Source: UBA7236 sp044227505 (lineage in GTDB: Bacteria > Bacteroidota > Bacteroidia > Chitinophagales > BACL12). Taken from it: a stretch of DNA of 64,000 bases. The notes below the pieces were generated by a model. The model was given only the letters and a program-made list of their open reading frames with translations, was not told the DNA's origin and ran no database searches. Made by a program: the position numbers and the translations under genes. The stretch covers positions 1-64,000 of the forward strand of contig JBGAWP010000008.1 of NCBI GenBank assembly GCA_044227505.1, in the 5' to 3' direction. Of the stretch, positions 8,922 through 15,996 are shown piece by piece; the stretch's first letter is position 1, and each line of letters opens with the position of its first letter.

Positions 8922-9872
8922 TCAGCCCAAAAGCGAATCAACAAACTCCGATTTATTAAAAACTTGCAACTGATGCATCTTCTCTCCTACTCCAATATAT
9001 TTTACCGGTATTTTAAACTGATCTGCAATACCCAACACAACTCCTCCCTTTGCAGTTCCATCCAATTTTGTAAGAGCTAAACATGTAACTTCTGTAGCAG
9101 CTGTAAATTGTTTTGCCTGTTCAAAAGCATTTTGTCCGGTAGATGCATCCAGAACCAATAAAACATCATGTGGTGCATCGGGATATACCTTTTGAATTAC
9201 CCTTTTAATTTTTGATAATTCGTTCATCAGGTTAATTTTATTATGTAACCTTCCTGCAGTATCAATTAATACAACATCCGCATCCTGCGTTTTTGCGGCA
9301 TTAACGGTATCAAAGGCAACAGCCGCAGGATCGGCACCCATTTGTTGTTTAATAATAGGAACATCTACCCTGTCGGCCCAAATAGTTAACTGATCAACTG
9401 CAGCTGCACGAAATGTATCTGCTGCACCTAACAAAACTTTTTTTCCGCTTTGTTTAAATTGATAGGCAAGTTTACCTATTGTTGTAGTTTTTCCTACGCC
9501 ATTTACTCCAACAACTAAAATAATATAGGGTTTTGTGTTTGCAGGAACTTCATAGGTGGTATAATCTGGTGTATTATTTTCTGAAAGTAATTTTACTACT
9601 TCTTCTTTTAATATTCCATTTAACTCCTCAGAACCAAAATATTTTTCACCTGCCACTCTTTTGGTTAATCGGTCTATAATTTTAAGTGTGGTTTCAACAC
9701 CAACATCACTGGAAATGAGAATGTTTTCCAGTTCATCTAAAAAATCATCATCCACTGTATTTTTTCCGGCAATCGCTTTTGTGATCCTGGAAAAAATACT
9801 CTGTTTGGTTTTCTCTAAACCCTTATTGAGATCCTCTTTTTGTTCTTTTTTGAAAATGCTGAATAAACCCAT
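8922..9872 (-). CDS. ftsY: Signal recognition particle receptor FtsY
   Basis: The SRP receptor GTPase docks ribosome-SRP complexes at the membrane for cotranslational insertion. It has 316 residues: an N domain of helices (about 1-90) and the NG GTPase with G1 GVNGVGKTTT, DTFRAAAVDQL, G3 DTAGRLHNK, G4 TKLDGTAKGG and the closing GVGEKMHQLQVF. The acidic A domain of E. coli FtsY is missing, as is usual in Bacteroidota. It is last in the rpmB-rpmG-DUF4295-ftsY cluster, with a hairpin at 9898-9923 separating it from DUF4295 by 72 bases. Confidence 0.96.
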   Translation of the reverse strand: MGLFSIFKKEQKEDLNKGLEKTKQSIFSRITKAIAGKNTVDDDFLDELENILISSDVGVETTLKIIDRLTKRVAGEKYFGSEELNGILKEEVVKLLSENNTPDYTTYEVPANTKPYIILVVGVNGVGKTTTIGKLAYQFKQSGKKVLLGAADTFRAAAVDQLTIWADRVDVPIIKQQMGADPAAVAFDTVNAAKTQDADVVLIDTAGRLHNKINLMNELSKIKRVIQKVYPDAPHDVLLVLDASTGQNAFEQAKQFTAATEVTCLALTKLDGTAKGGVVLGIADQFKIPVKYIGVGEKMHQLQVFNKSEFVDSLLG

Positions 9873-9893
9873 GAAAATTTAAGTTAGGGGTAC

Positions 9894-9923
9894 AAAAAAA
9901 GCCTCTACTTTCATAGAAGCTTT
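9894..9923 (-). terminator. Hairpin with U-tract between DUF4295 and ftsY
   Basis: The minus-strand transcript would form a 10-bp stem (AAAGCTTCTA with TAGAGGCTTT, one mismatch, 6-base loop) followed by seven U. It may end most ribosomal-protein transcripts and let only part through to ftsY. Confidence 0.55.
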
Positions 9924-9944
9924 AAATATTGTAAGCCGGTGAAA

Positions 9945-10127
9945 TTAAGCATTACCTTTTAATACATCCTGCACCTTGTCTTTGTGAACAATGCGTTCTT
10001 TAAAGATGTAAGCACCGGTTTTAGCCGATTTTTCGGTAACAATTACTTTTACCATTTCTTTTCCACCGCCGGAAATTTTTCCTTTTCCACCGCCGGAAAC
10101 ACGGGCATTTTTACTTATTTTTCCCAT
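9945..10127 (-). CDS. DUF4295 protein (putative Bacteroidota ribosomal protein)
   Basis: A basic 60-residue protein: a Gly/Lys-rich N-terminus followed by VIVTEKSAKTGAYIFKERIV, the hallmark of the DUF4295 family found next to rpmB and rpmG across Bacteroidota. A Bacteroidota-specific large-subunit protein (named bL38) was reported from Flavobacterium ribosome structures, and I believe it is this family, though this is from memory. It lies 17 bases after rpmG, so it is cotranscribed with rpmG and rpmB. It is unusual in having a perfect Shine-Dalgarno sequence. Confidence 0.85.
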   Translation of the reverse strand: MGKISKNARVSGGGKGKISGGGKEMVKVIVTEKSAKTGAYIFKERIVHKDKVQDVLKGNA

Positions 10128-10132
10128 AATAT

Positions 10133-10141
10133 ACCTCCTTT
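10133..10141 (-). promoter_or_regulatory. Perfect Shine-Dalgarno AAAGGAGGT before DUF4295
   Basis: The minus strand reads AAAGGAGGT, then 5 bases, then ATG. The rpmG and rpmB starts in the same operon have no such sequence, nor do nearly all other starts in the window. Bacteroidota ribosomes are known to hide their anti-Shine-Dalgarno, so this is unlikely to be a routine initiation signal. Confidence 0.75.
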
Positions 10142-10144
10142 AGG

Positions 10145-10333
10145 TTATTTAATTTCTTTGTGAACGGTTTTTTTCTTCAAATACGGATTGTATTTCTTAA
10201 ACTCAACCCTGTCAGGTGTATTACGTCTGCTTTTGGTAGTAATATAGCGACTGATACCGGGAACATCGGTATTTTTTTGCTCAGTGCATTCTAATATTAC
10301 CTGAACTCTGTTTCCTTTACTCTTCTTTGCCAT
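10145..10333 (-). CDS. rpmG: 50S ribosomal protein L33
   Basis: The small basic large-subunit protein bL33, 62 residues: MAKKSKGNRVQVILECTEQK, then the family core RYITTKSRRNTPDRVEFKKY and the end LKKKTVHKEIK. The paired zinc cysteines of some paralogues are absent (one lone Cys), so it is the zinc-free form. It is cotranscribed with rpmB, 14 bases upstream, and DUF4295. Confidence 0.95.
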   Translation of the reverse strand: MAKKSKGNRVQVILECTEQKNTDVPGISRYITTKSRRNTPDRVEFKKYNPYLKKKTVHKEIK

Positions 10334-10347
10334 CTCTTATAAAAGAT

Positions 10348-10590
10348 TTAAAGTTTAATTATTTTGCCTGAAGCGCGCAATTCCTTCAAATAGGCGCTGA
10401 TACCTTTTTTGTTGATGGTTTTCAACGTGGTGGTAGCCACTTTTAGGGTAACCCAACGATTTTCCTCAGCTATGAAGAACTTCTTGTCCTGCAAATTCGG
10501 GTAAAACTTGCGGCGGGTCCTACGATTCGAGTGAGAAACATTGTTCCCGCTAACCGTCCTTTTTCCTGATAAATCACAAACTCTTGCCAT
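10348..10590 (-). CDS. rpmB: 50S ribosomal protein L28
   Basis: bL28, 80 residues, starting MARVCDLSGKRTVSGNNVSH and continuing through SNRRTRRKFYPNLQDKKFF to the C-terminal TTLKTINKKGISAYLKEL. The frame is open for 34 codons upstream, but the ATG at 10590 gives the standard family N-terminus. It is first in the ribosomal-protein operon. About 25 bases upstream the minus strand reads GATATTTG, one base off the -7 consensus and a possible promoter. Confidence 0.96.
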   Translation of the reverse strand: MARVCDLSGKRTVSGNNVSHSNRRTRRKFYPNLQDKKFFIAEENRWVTLKVATTTLKTINKKGISAYLKELRASGKIIKL

Positions 10591-10710
10591 GCTTATTAAA
10601 ATGAGAGTGCAAATATCGGTAGTTTTCCTCAAATAGCCAAGAATCTTCACGAAATAGATTAACTCTTTGTCAACAAAAGGGATCTGAAGCACGATCTTTT
10701 GCGTTTCTTC

Positions 10711-10983
10711 GGGGCCGCGCCCCCGCTTTTCGCTGCAACCCTGCCTGTTTTTATCTCTTCACATCTTCAAGATTCAAATACACCAAAATGGGAAAGTTAC
10801 CCAAAAGATACCTGTTTGGCAGGGGTTTCCGCTACAATCGGGGCTAGAGAGCGGCTTCCGGCTGCTTTACCCGGCTATTCAAAGTTACTCCTTTACATCG
10901 GCGCATGACAGCAAAAAGCCCAGCATTGCAAGCTACAGGTTTGCAAAAACCTCCAAATAGCGTCCGCCGCGGCTGATGCAACG
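10711..10983. repeat. GC-rich non-coding block, possible dispersed repeat
   Basis: Between rpmB and topoisomerase IB lies a GC-rich block unlike the AT-rich gaps elsewhere. It starts with a palindrome (GGGGC CGC GCCCC, 10711-10723). CGCTTTTCGCTGCAACCCTGCC is followed about 90 bases later by GGCAGGGGTTTCCGCTACAAT, an imperfect reverse complement, so the segment about 10711-10845 could fold into a long stem. A 69-codon open frame crosses it but has no protein-like character. Confidence 0.45.
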
Positions 10984-10984
10984 T

Positions 10985-12085
10985 TCATCGAAGCGTCCGC
11001 TTCCCACCATTTAATATCTTCATCAACACCACCTCCGCACTGGTCAACCCCTTCGAATCATCTTCAAACTCAATTCTATCCAGTTCTTTAATATATTTCT
11101 TGAGTGTTCCTTTCTCATACAAGGTCAATACAACAGGATGCACATAATAGGTTTTACATACATTTTTTGAATTCCCCAACTGTTTGGAAACCATTTCTAG
11201 AGCTTTGGAAATATTCTTTTTTGATTCAGAAACGGTATTAAATGATCCAATTTCTTTAAATGCAAGTAAAGCTTCTAAAGTTCCGGCCCAGGTTCTAAAA
11301 TCTTTAGCCGTAAAATCCTGTCCGCAAATTGTTTTAAGATACTGATTTACCATGCCTGAGTCAATGGTTTTTCTTTTGCCTGATTCATCCACATATTGAA
11401 AAAGTTCTTTCCCCGGAATATCCTTACATTTTTGAACAATGCGGGATATCTTTTTATTTTTTATTTGAATATCATGTTCCACCCCTTTTTTACCTTTAAA
11501 AATAAACCGAAGTTCCTGACCCGAAATTTTAACATGATTATCTTTTAATGTGGTTAGTCCAATGGAACCATAAAGTTTTTCATAAAAATTACTTCCTATC
11601 CGAATGTGCGTTGTTTCCATTAAACTTACTATGGTTGCCAAAACCTTTTCTGCCGGAATTCCCGGTAAAGAGAGATCCTTTTCTATTTGCAACCGGATCT
11701 CCGGCAGCACTTTACCAAACTCCTTTAATCGGTAAAATTTGGTCTGGTTGCGAACGGAATTCCACAAAGGATGATATTTATATTGTTTCCTTTTTTTACT
11801 GTCCAAACCAGTAACCTGAATATGTCCATTTTCTGCGAAACATATCCAAACATTTTCCCATGCAGGCGGAATTACCAAAGATTTTATGCGGTTCAAAATC
11901 TGTTTATCTTTAATTATTTTATCCTGATAAACATAATAAAATCCAATTCCCCTCCGCTTGCGCAAAATCCCTTCCTGCGAATCATTTACATATATCAGAT
12001 CAACTGATCTGGCATTTTTGATTGGATCGGTAATTATTGTCGCAAGTATGTGATCTGACAAATCAATACTCTCCACTTTTTCCAT
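10985..12085 (-). CDS. DNA topoisomerase IB
   Basis: A eukaryotic/poxvirus-like type IB topoisomerase that relaxes supercoils by nicking one strand through a 3'-phosphotyrosine. The 366 residues fit the bacterial TopIB family. The N-terminal part is RRRGIGFYYV..IPPAWENVWIC and the catalytic part contains HIRIGSNFYEK..GLTTLKDNHV, FKGKKGVEH, KDFRTWAGT and the active-site tyrosine in KTYYVHPVVL near the C-terminus. The neighbours suggest no special role, and it appears to be a single gene. Scattered distribution of this family in bacteria suggests past horizontal spread, but codon use here looks ordinary. Confidence 0.92.
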   Translation of the reverse strand: MEKVESIDLSDHILATIITDPIKNARSVDLIYVNDSQEGILRKRRGIGFYYVYQDKIIKDKQILNRIKSLVIPPAWENVWICFAENGHIQVTGLDSKKRKQYKYHPLWNSVRNQTKFYRLKEFGKVLPEIRLQIEKDLSLPGIPAEKVLATIVSLMETTHIRIGSNFYEKLYGSIGLTTLKDNHVKISGQELRFIFKGKKGVEHDIQIKNKKISRIVQKCKDIPGKELFQYVDESGKRKTIDSGMVNQYLKTICGQDFTAKDFRTWAGTLEALLAFKEIGSFNTVSESKKNISKALEMVSKQLGNSKNVCKTYYVHPVVLTLYEKGTLKKYIKELDRIEFEDDSKGLTSAEVVLMKILNGGKRTLR

Positions 12086-12426
12086 ATATTAAAAGAATGT
12101 TATATAAGTCAAATGAGGTGCTAGAAAAAATACAGTCTGTATTGAGAATATGATAGGGATCAAATTGCGTAACTTGTGTATTTTTTTCCAAAATATGTGG
12201 AAATTTCTCCACTATTTTTTAAAAATCAAATTTTGTGGTATTTATTACCCACAATTTCTCTAGTATGATGAGGTTGTGGTTATTCTGGTATATTTTTTGA
12301 AAAATGTTTTTATCTTTCAAACAAATTTAACGTTCAATGATTGTTTAAAAATCATCAGCGAGAAATTGCTGAAAACAGGTTTGCATTTGTACTAATTTAT
12401 AAAACCCATATCTATAAAATCATTTA
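12086..12426. other. 341-base AT-rich intergenic region between divergent genes
   Basis: This gap separates topoisomerase IB from the second kinase and should contain both promoters. No full consensus promoter was found. Two small inverted repeats are present: GTGGAAATTTCTCCAC (12199-12214), and TTTTGTGGTATTTATTACCCACAA. Either could be an operator, but this is only a guess. Confidence 0.4.
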
Positions 12427-15400
12427 ATGCAAAAAATCAATACCCATAAATCATCAGCGTTGGAAAAAATATTTCATTCAACCGGTGAAATGGGTAAACT
12501 TATTGTAACTAAGAATTGGACAGAAACGCCACTGGGGCCATATGAAAATTGGCCAAGTACACTGCGAACTACTTTATCACTTATTTTACATTCTAAATTC
12601 CCTATGTTTCTTTTTTGGGGGAAGGAATTTACCTGTTTTTATAATGATGCGTATAGACCATCACTCGGAATTAACGGGAAACATCCTCAAATTTTAGGTA
12701 TGAGTGCAAAAGAAGCTTGGCCTGAAATCTGGGATATTATTGAGCCCATGATTCACCAGGTTTTTTATGAAGGAAAACCCACCTGGAGCGAAGACCAACT
12801 GATACCAATTTACAGAAACGGGAAAATGGAAGATGTGTATTGGACCTTTAGCTACAGTCCGTTATATGACGAGTTCCACAAAATTAGCGGTGTATTGGTA
12901 ACCTGTGTTGAAACTACTGAAAAAGTCAGGACAATAAAATTATTGGAACTTTCTAACGAACAGTATTTAAACAGCATATTACAATCTCCGGTTGCAAAAT
13001 GTATTTTTCTTGGAAAAAATCATATCATTTCAATAGTAAATGAATTAATGCTGAATTTACTTTCCCGAAAGCCTGAACAGTTATTAAATAAGAATATTTT
13101 TGAAGCCATTCCTGAATTGGCAAATCAGGGATTTGAATCGATATTGGACGATGTGTATAATACCGGCCAAAAATTCAGGTCAGAAGAGCTGAGCGTTAAT
13201 CTTATTCGTAATGGAAAAATGGAGACCATTTTTGTGAGTGTGGTCATGGTCCCTTTACGCGAAACAAACGGTACCATAAAAGGGATCAATGCAATTGCAA
13301 CTGAAGTAACTTACCATGTTAAATTAAGAAAAAAGGTTGAAGAAAGTGAAAAACAATTCAAACAACTTGCAAATTCATTACCGGAATTAGTATGGGCAAC
13401 TGATGCAGAAGGAAACCAAACCTTTGCCTCTGAAAAATGGCAGGAGTTTACGGGTATTGATCCTTACGATACCGTTTCGTTTGAAAAAATTACGCATCCG
13501 GATGATATTCCAATTGTAATGGAAAAATGGAATAGTTGTTTAAAAAGTGGTAAAATTTATTCTGTCGAATTGCGTTTTAAAAATAAAGAAGGTGTATATA
13601 ATTGGTTTCATGGAAGAGGAGAACCAATTAAAGACAAGGATGGAAATATAATAAAATGGATTGGATCATTCACAAATATTCACGATCAGAAAAAAGCGGA
13701 AGATTTTCTGATAAATGCATACAATAAAATAGATGAAAGTGAAAAAAGATTCCGCAAAATTGCAAATGAAGCTCCGGTATTTATCTGGATGGCAGGAAAT
13801 GATAAAAAACGTATTTTCTTTAATACTGCCTGGCTCAATTTTACCGGGTGTACCATTGAAGATGAGATTGGAAAGGGTTGGACAAATAATGTACATGAAG
13901 ACGACATTGCCTCATGTCTTAATTGTTATGATACTGCTTTCGAAAAACGAGAGGAATTTTCTATTGAATATCGTTTAAAACGTTTTGATGGCGAATATCG
14001 CTGGATATCAGATAAAGGAATTCCAAGGTACACAACAGAAGGTGAATTCGAAGGATATATAGGTGCTTGTTCAGATATTGATGATCGCAAACAACATGAA
14101 ACAAGATTAAAAGAAGAAGACGAAAAACTCAATATTATAATTGAAGCGGGAGGTTTAGGCACCTGGGAAATAGATTGGATAACAAAAATTCCTAAATATT
14201 CTTTAAAGTATTTGCAGATATTAGGATATGATGAATATGTTACATTATCGCATGAAGAACTAAAAAGTCATTTACATCCCGGAGATAAGGCAATTAGAGA
14301 ACAGGCTTACGAAATTGCATTTAAAACAGGATTACTGCTTTACAGAACCAGAATAATTACAAAAAAGAATAAACTCCGATGGATAGAGGGTCAAGGCAAA
14401 GTATTTTATGATGATTATCACAATCCGGTCAAATTAGTTGGAACAATACGGGATATTACCGAGGAAATAAATTATCAGCAGAATTTAAGAGAACGAGAAT
14501 TAAAATTCAGGTTATTAGCTGATTCCATGCCCCAATTTATCTGGACCGCCGATGCTGACGGAAATTTGAATTATTTTAATCAATCTGTTTTTGATTATTC
14601 CGGCTTGTCATCTGACGATTTATTACAGTCAGGATGGTCGCAAATTGTACATCCCGACGATCTGCCAAATAATTTAAAATTATGGCAGGAATCGATCTCA
14701 TCCGGCAATAATTTTATTTTTGAACACCGTTTTGCCAGGCACGATGGCGAATACAGATGGCAATTAAGCAGAGCCATCCCACAAAGAGACGTTAATGGTA
14801 TTATAAAAATGTGGGTAGGCACAAGTACTGATATCCATGATCTGCGTGAACAGGATCAGCAAAAGGATTATTTTATTAAAATGGCAAGCCATGAGCTTAA
14901 AACACCGATTACTTCTATAAAAGGATATGTCCAGTTATTACAATCCATGTATAAGGACAACGAAAATACATTTTTAACAGGGTCACTTGATAAATTAGGT
15001 AATCAAATAAATAAACTTACAAATCTTATAGGCGAATTACTGGATCTTTCCAAAATAAAATCAGGTCATCTTGAATTACAAAAACAGGAATTCTGCATGA
15101 ATCAACTGATTGAGGATGTTATCACTGAAATAAAATATATAAATCCTGATCATAAAATCACATTTTCAAGATTTAATAGTGCCGGTGTATTTGCCGATAA
15201 AATTAGAATTGCACAGGTGCTGACCAATTTTCTCACTAATGCAATAAAATATGCACCCGACAGTTTAGAAATTTGGATAGAATCAAATGTTAATGACAAC
15301 CATGTATTTGTATCAGTGGAAGATAGAGGTATCGGAATTTCCAAGGCTGATCATAAAAAAATATTTGAAAGATTTTACAGGGTAGAAGGCAAAAATGAAA

Positions 15401-15540
15401 AAACGTTTCCGGGCTTTGGAATCGGCTTATTTATCGCAGCAGAAATTATACAACGTCATGGTGGCACTATTGGTGTTAGAAATGCCATACCAAAAGGTTC
15501 AATTTTTTATTTTTCACTCCCGATTTTGTTAAACAAATAA
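12427..15540 (+). CDS. Multi-PAS sensor histidine kinase
   Basis: A soluble kinase of 1037 residues without membrane segments. It begins with the GPYENWPSTLRTTLSLIL..FPMFLFWGKEFTCFYNDAY sensor module (about 20-165), then about five PAS/PAC units (175-295, 305-430, 435-560, 565-685, 690-810), HisKA with phospho-accepting histidine in MASHELKTPITS (about 815), and HATPase with NAIKYAP, DRGIGIS and GFGIGLF. Several PAS units have WxxxxHPDD signatures of PAS_3 folds. The response regulator at 15543 starts 2 bases after the stop codon, so the two form a two-component operon. What it senses is unknown. Confidence 0.93.
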   Translation: MQKINTHKSSALEKIFHSTGEMGKLIVTKNWTETPLGPYENWPSTLRTTLSLILHSKFPMFLFWGKEFTCFYNDAYRPSLGINGKHPQILGMSAKEAWPEIWDIIEPMIHQVFYEGKPTWSEDQLIPIYRNGKMEDVYWTFSYSPLYDEFHKISGVLVTCVETTEKVRTIKLLELSNEQYLNSILQSPVAKCIFLGKNHIISIVNELMLNLLSRKPEQLLNKNIFEAIPELANQGFESILDDVYNTGQKFRSEELSVNLIRNGKMETIFVSVVMVPLRETNGTIKGINAIATEVTYHVKLRKKVEESEKQFKQLANSLPELVWATDAEGNQTFASEKWQEFTGIDPYDTVSFEKITHPDDIPIVMEKWNSCLKSGKIYSVELRFKNKEGVYNWFHGRGEPIKDKDGNIIKWIGSFTNIHDQKKAEDFLINAYNKIDESEKRFRKIANEAPVFIWMAGNDKKRIFFNTAWLNFTGCTIEDEIGKGWTNNVHEDDIASCLNCYDTAFEKREEFSIEYRLKRFDGEYRWISDKGIPRYTTEGEFEGYIGACSDIDDRKQHETRLKEEDEKLNIIIEAGGLGTWEIDWITKIPKYSLKYLQILGYDEYVTLSHEELKSHLHPGDKAIREQAYEIAFKTGLLLYRTRIITKKNKLRWIEGQGKVFYDDYHNPVKLVGTIRDITEEINYQQNLRERELKFRLLADSMPQFIWTADADGNLNYFNQSVFDYSGLSSDDLLQSGWSQIVHPDDLPNNLKLWQESISSGNNFIFEHRFARHDGEYRWQLSRAIPQRDVNGIIKMWVGTSTDIHDLREQDQQKDYFIKMASHELKTPITSIKGYVQLLQSMYKDNENTFLTGSLDKLGNQINKLTNLIGELLDLSKIKSGHLELQKQEFCMNQLIEDVITEIKYINPDHKITFSRFNSAGVFADKIRIAQVLTNFLTNAIKYAPDSLEIWIESNVNDNHVFVSVEDRGIGISKADHKKIFERFYRVEGKNEKTFPGFGIGLFIAAEIIQRHGGTIGVRNAIPKGSIFYFSLPILLNK

Positions 15541-15542
15541 AA

Positions 15543-15932
15543 ATGTCAAAAAAAGGGTTTCATATCTTAGTAATTGATGATAATGAAGATATTCTTTTTA
15601 TTATAAATGCCATGCTTACCCACAATGGTTTTATGGTAACAACCCTCGACAATGTTAATAATATTGAACAAGTAATTAGGGATTTAAAACCGCATTTAAT
15701 TTTAATGGATATGCACCTCTCAGGAGCAGATGGCTGTGATATTTGCAGAGAATTGAAAGCTCAGGAAGAATTTAAACATTTACCCATTTTAATGATCTCG
15801 GCAGACCCCGTTGCCAGATCCCGATGTACCGATGCAGGTGCTGATCATTTTATTGAAAAACCATTTGAGATGCATGAATTGTTAAGCCTGACAAATAATT
15901 ATTATGAAAATCATAAACCCGATTTTATTTAA
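15543..15932 (+). CDS. Single-domain response regulator (receiver only)
   Basis: A 129-residue CheY-like receiver with acidic pair DD (12-13), phospho-accepting aspartate D56 in LILMDMHLSG, switch serine in LMISADP and conserved lysine in IEKPFEM. It has no output domain, so it must act by protein contact or pass phosphate on. It is translationally linked to the kinase before it and very probably is its substrate. Confidence 0.93.
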   Translation: MSKKGFHILVIDDNEDILFIINAMLTHNGFMVTTLDNVNNIEQVIRDLKPHLILMDMHLSGADGCDICRELKAQEEFKHLPILMISADPVARSRCTDAGADHFIEKPFEMHELLSLTNNYYENHKPDFI

Positions 15933-15940
15933 CAAGACTT

Positions 15941-15970
15941 AAAAAAAAACTGCACATATACTGTGCAGTT
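15941..15970 (-). terminator. Rho-independent terminator of the propeller-protein gene
   Basis: A perfect 9-bp stem (AACTGCACA/TGTGCAGTT, 5-base loop) is preceded on the plus strand by nine A, giving a minus-strand transcript a hairpin plus U-tract 27 bases after its stop. It lies between convergent genes and may also slow the plus-strand transcript. Confidence 0.8.
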
Positions 15971-15996
15971 ATAGGGTAAAATACATTTTTTTGATC

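Noticed and set aside
8715..8973. Overlapping open frames in three phases of the 58-bp repeat region
   Set aside because: They result from stop-poor repeats, consist of repeated VHRYIGTFF-like words in every phase, and have no independent support.
10699..10908. 69-codon open frame in the GC-rich block
   Set aside because: It is caused by local high GC and low stop density, has no recognisable domain, and lies over an imperfect inverted repeat.
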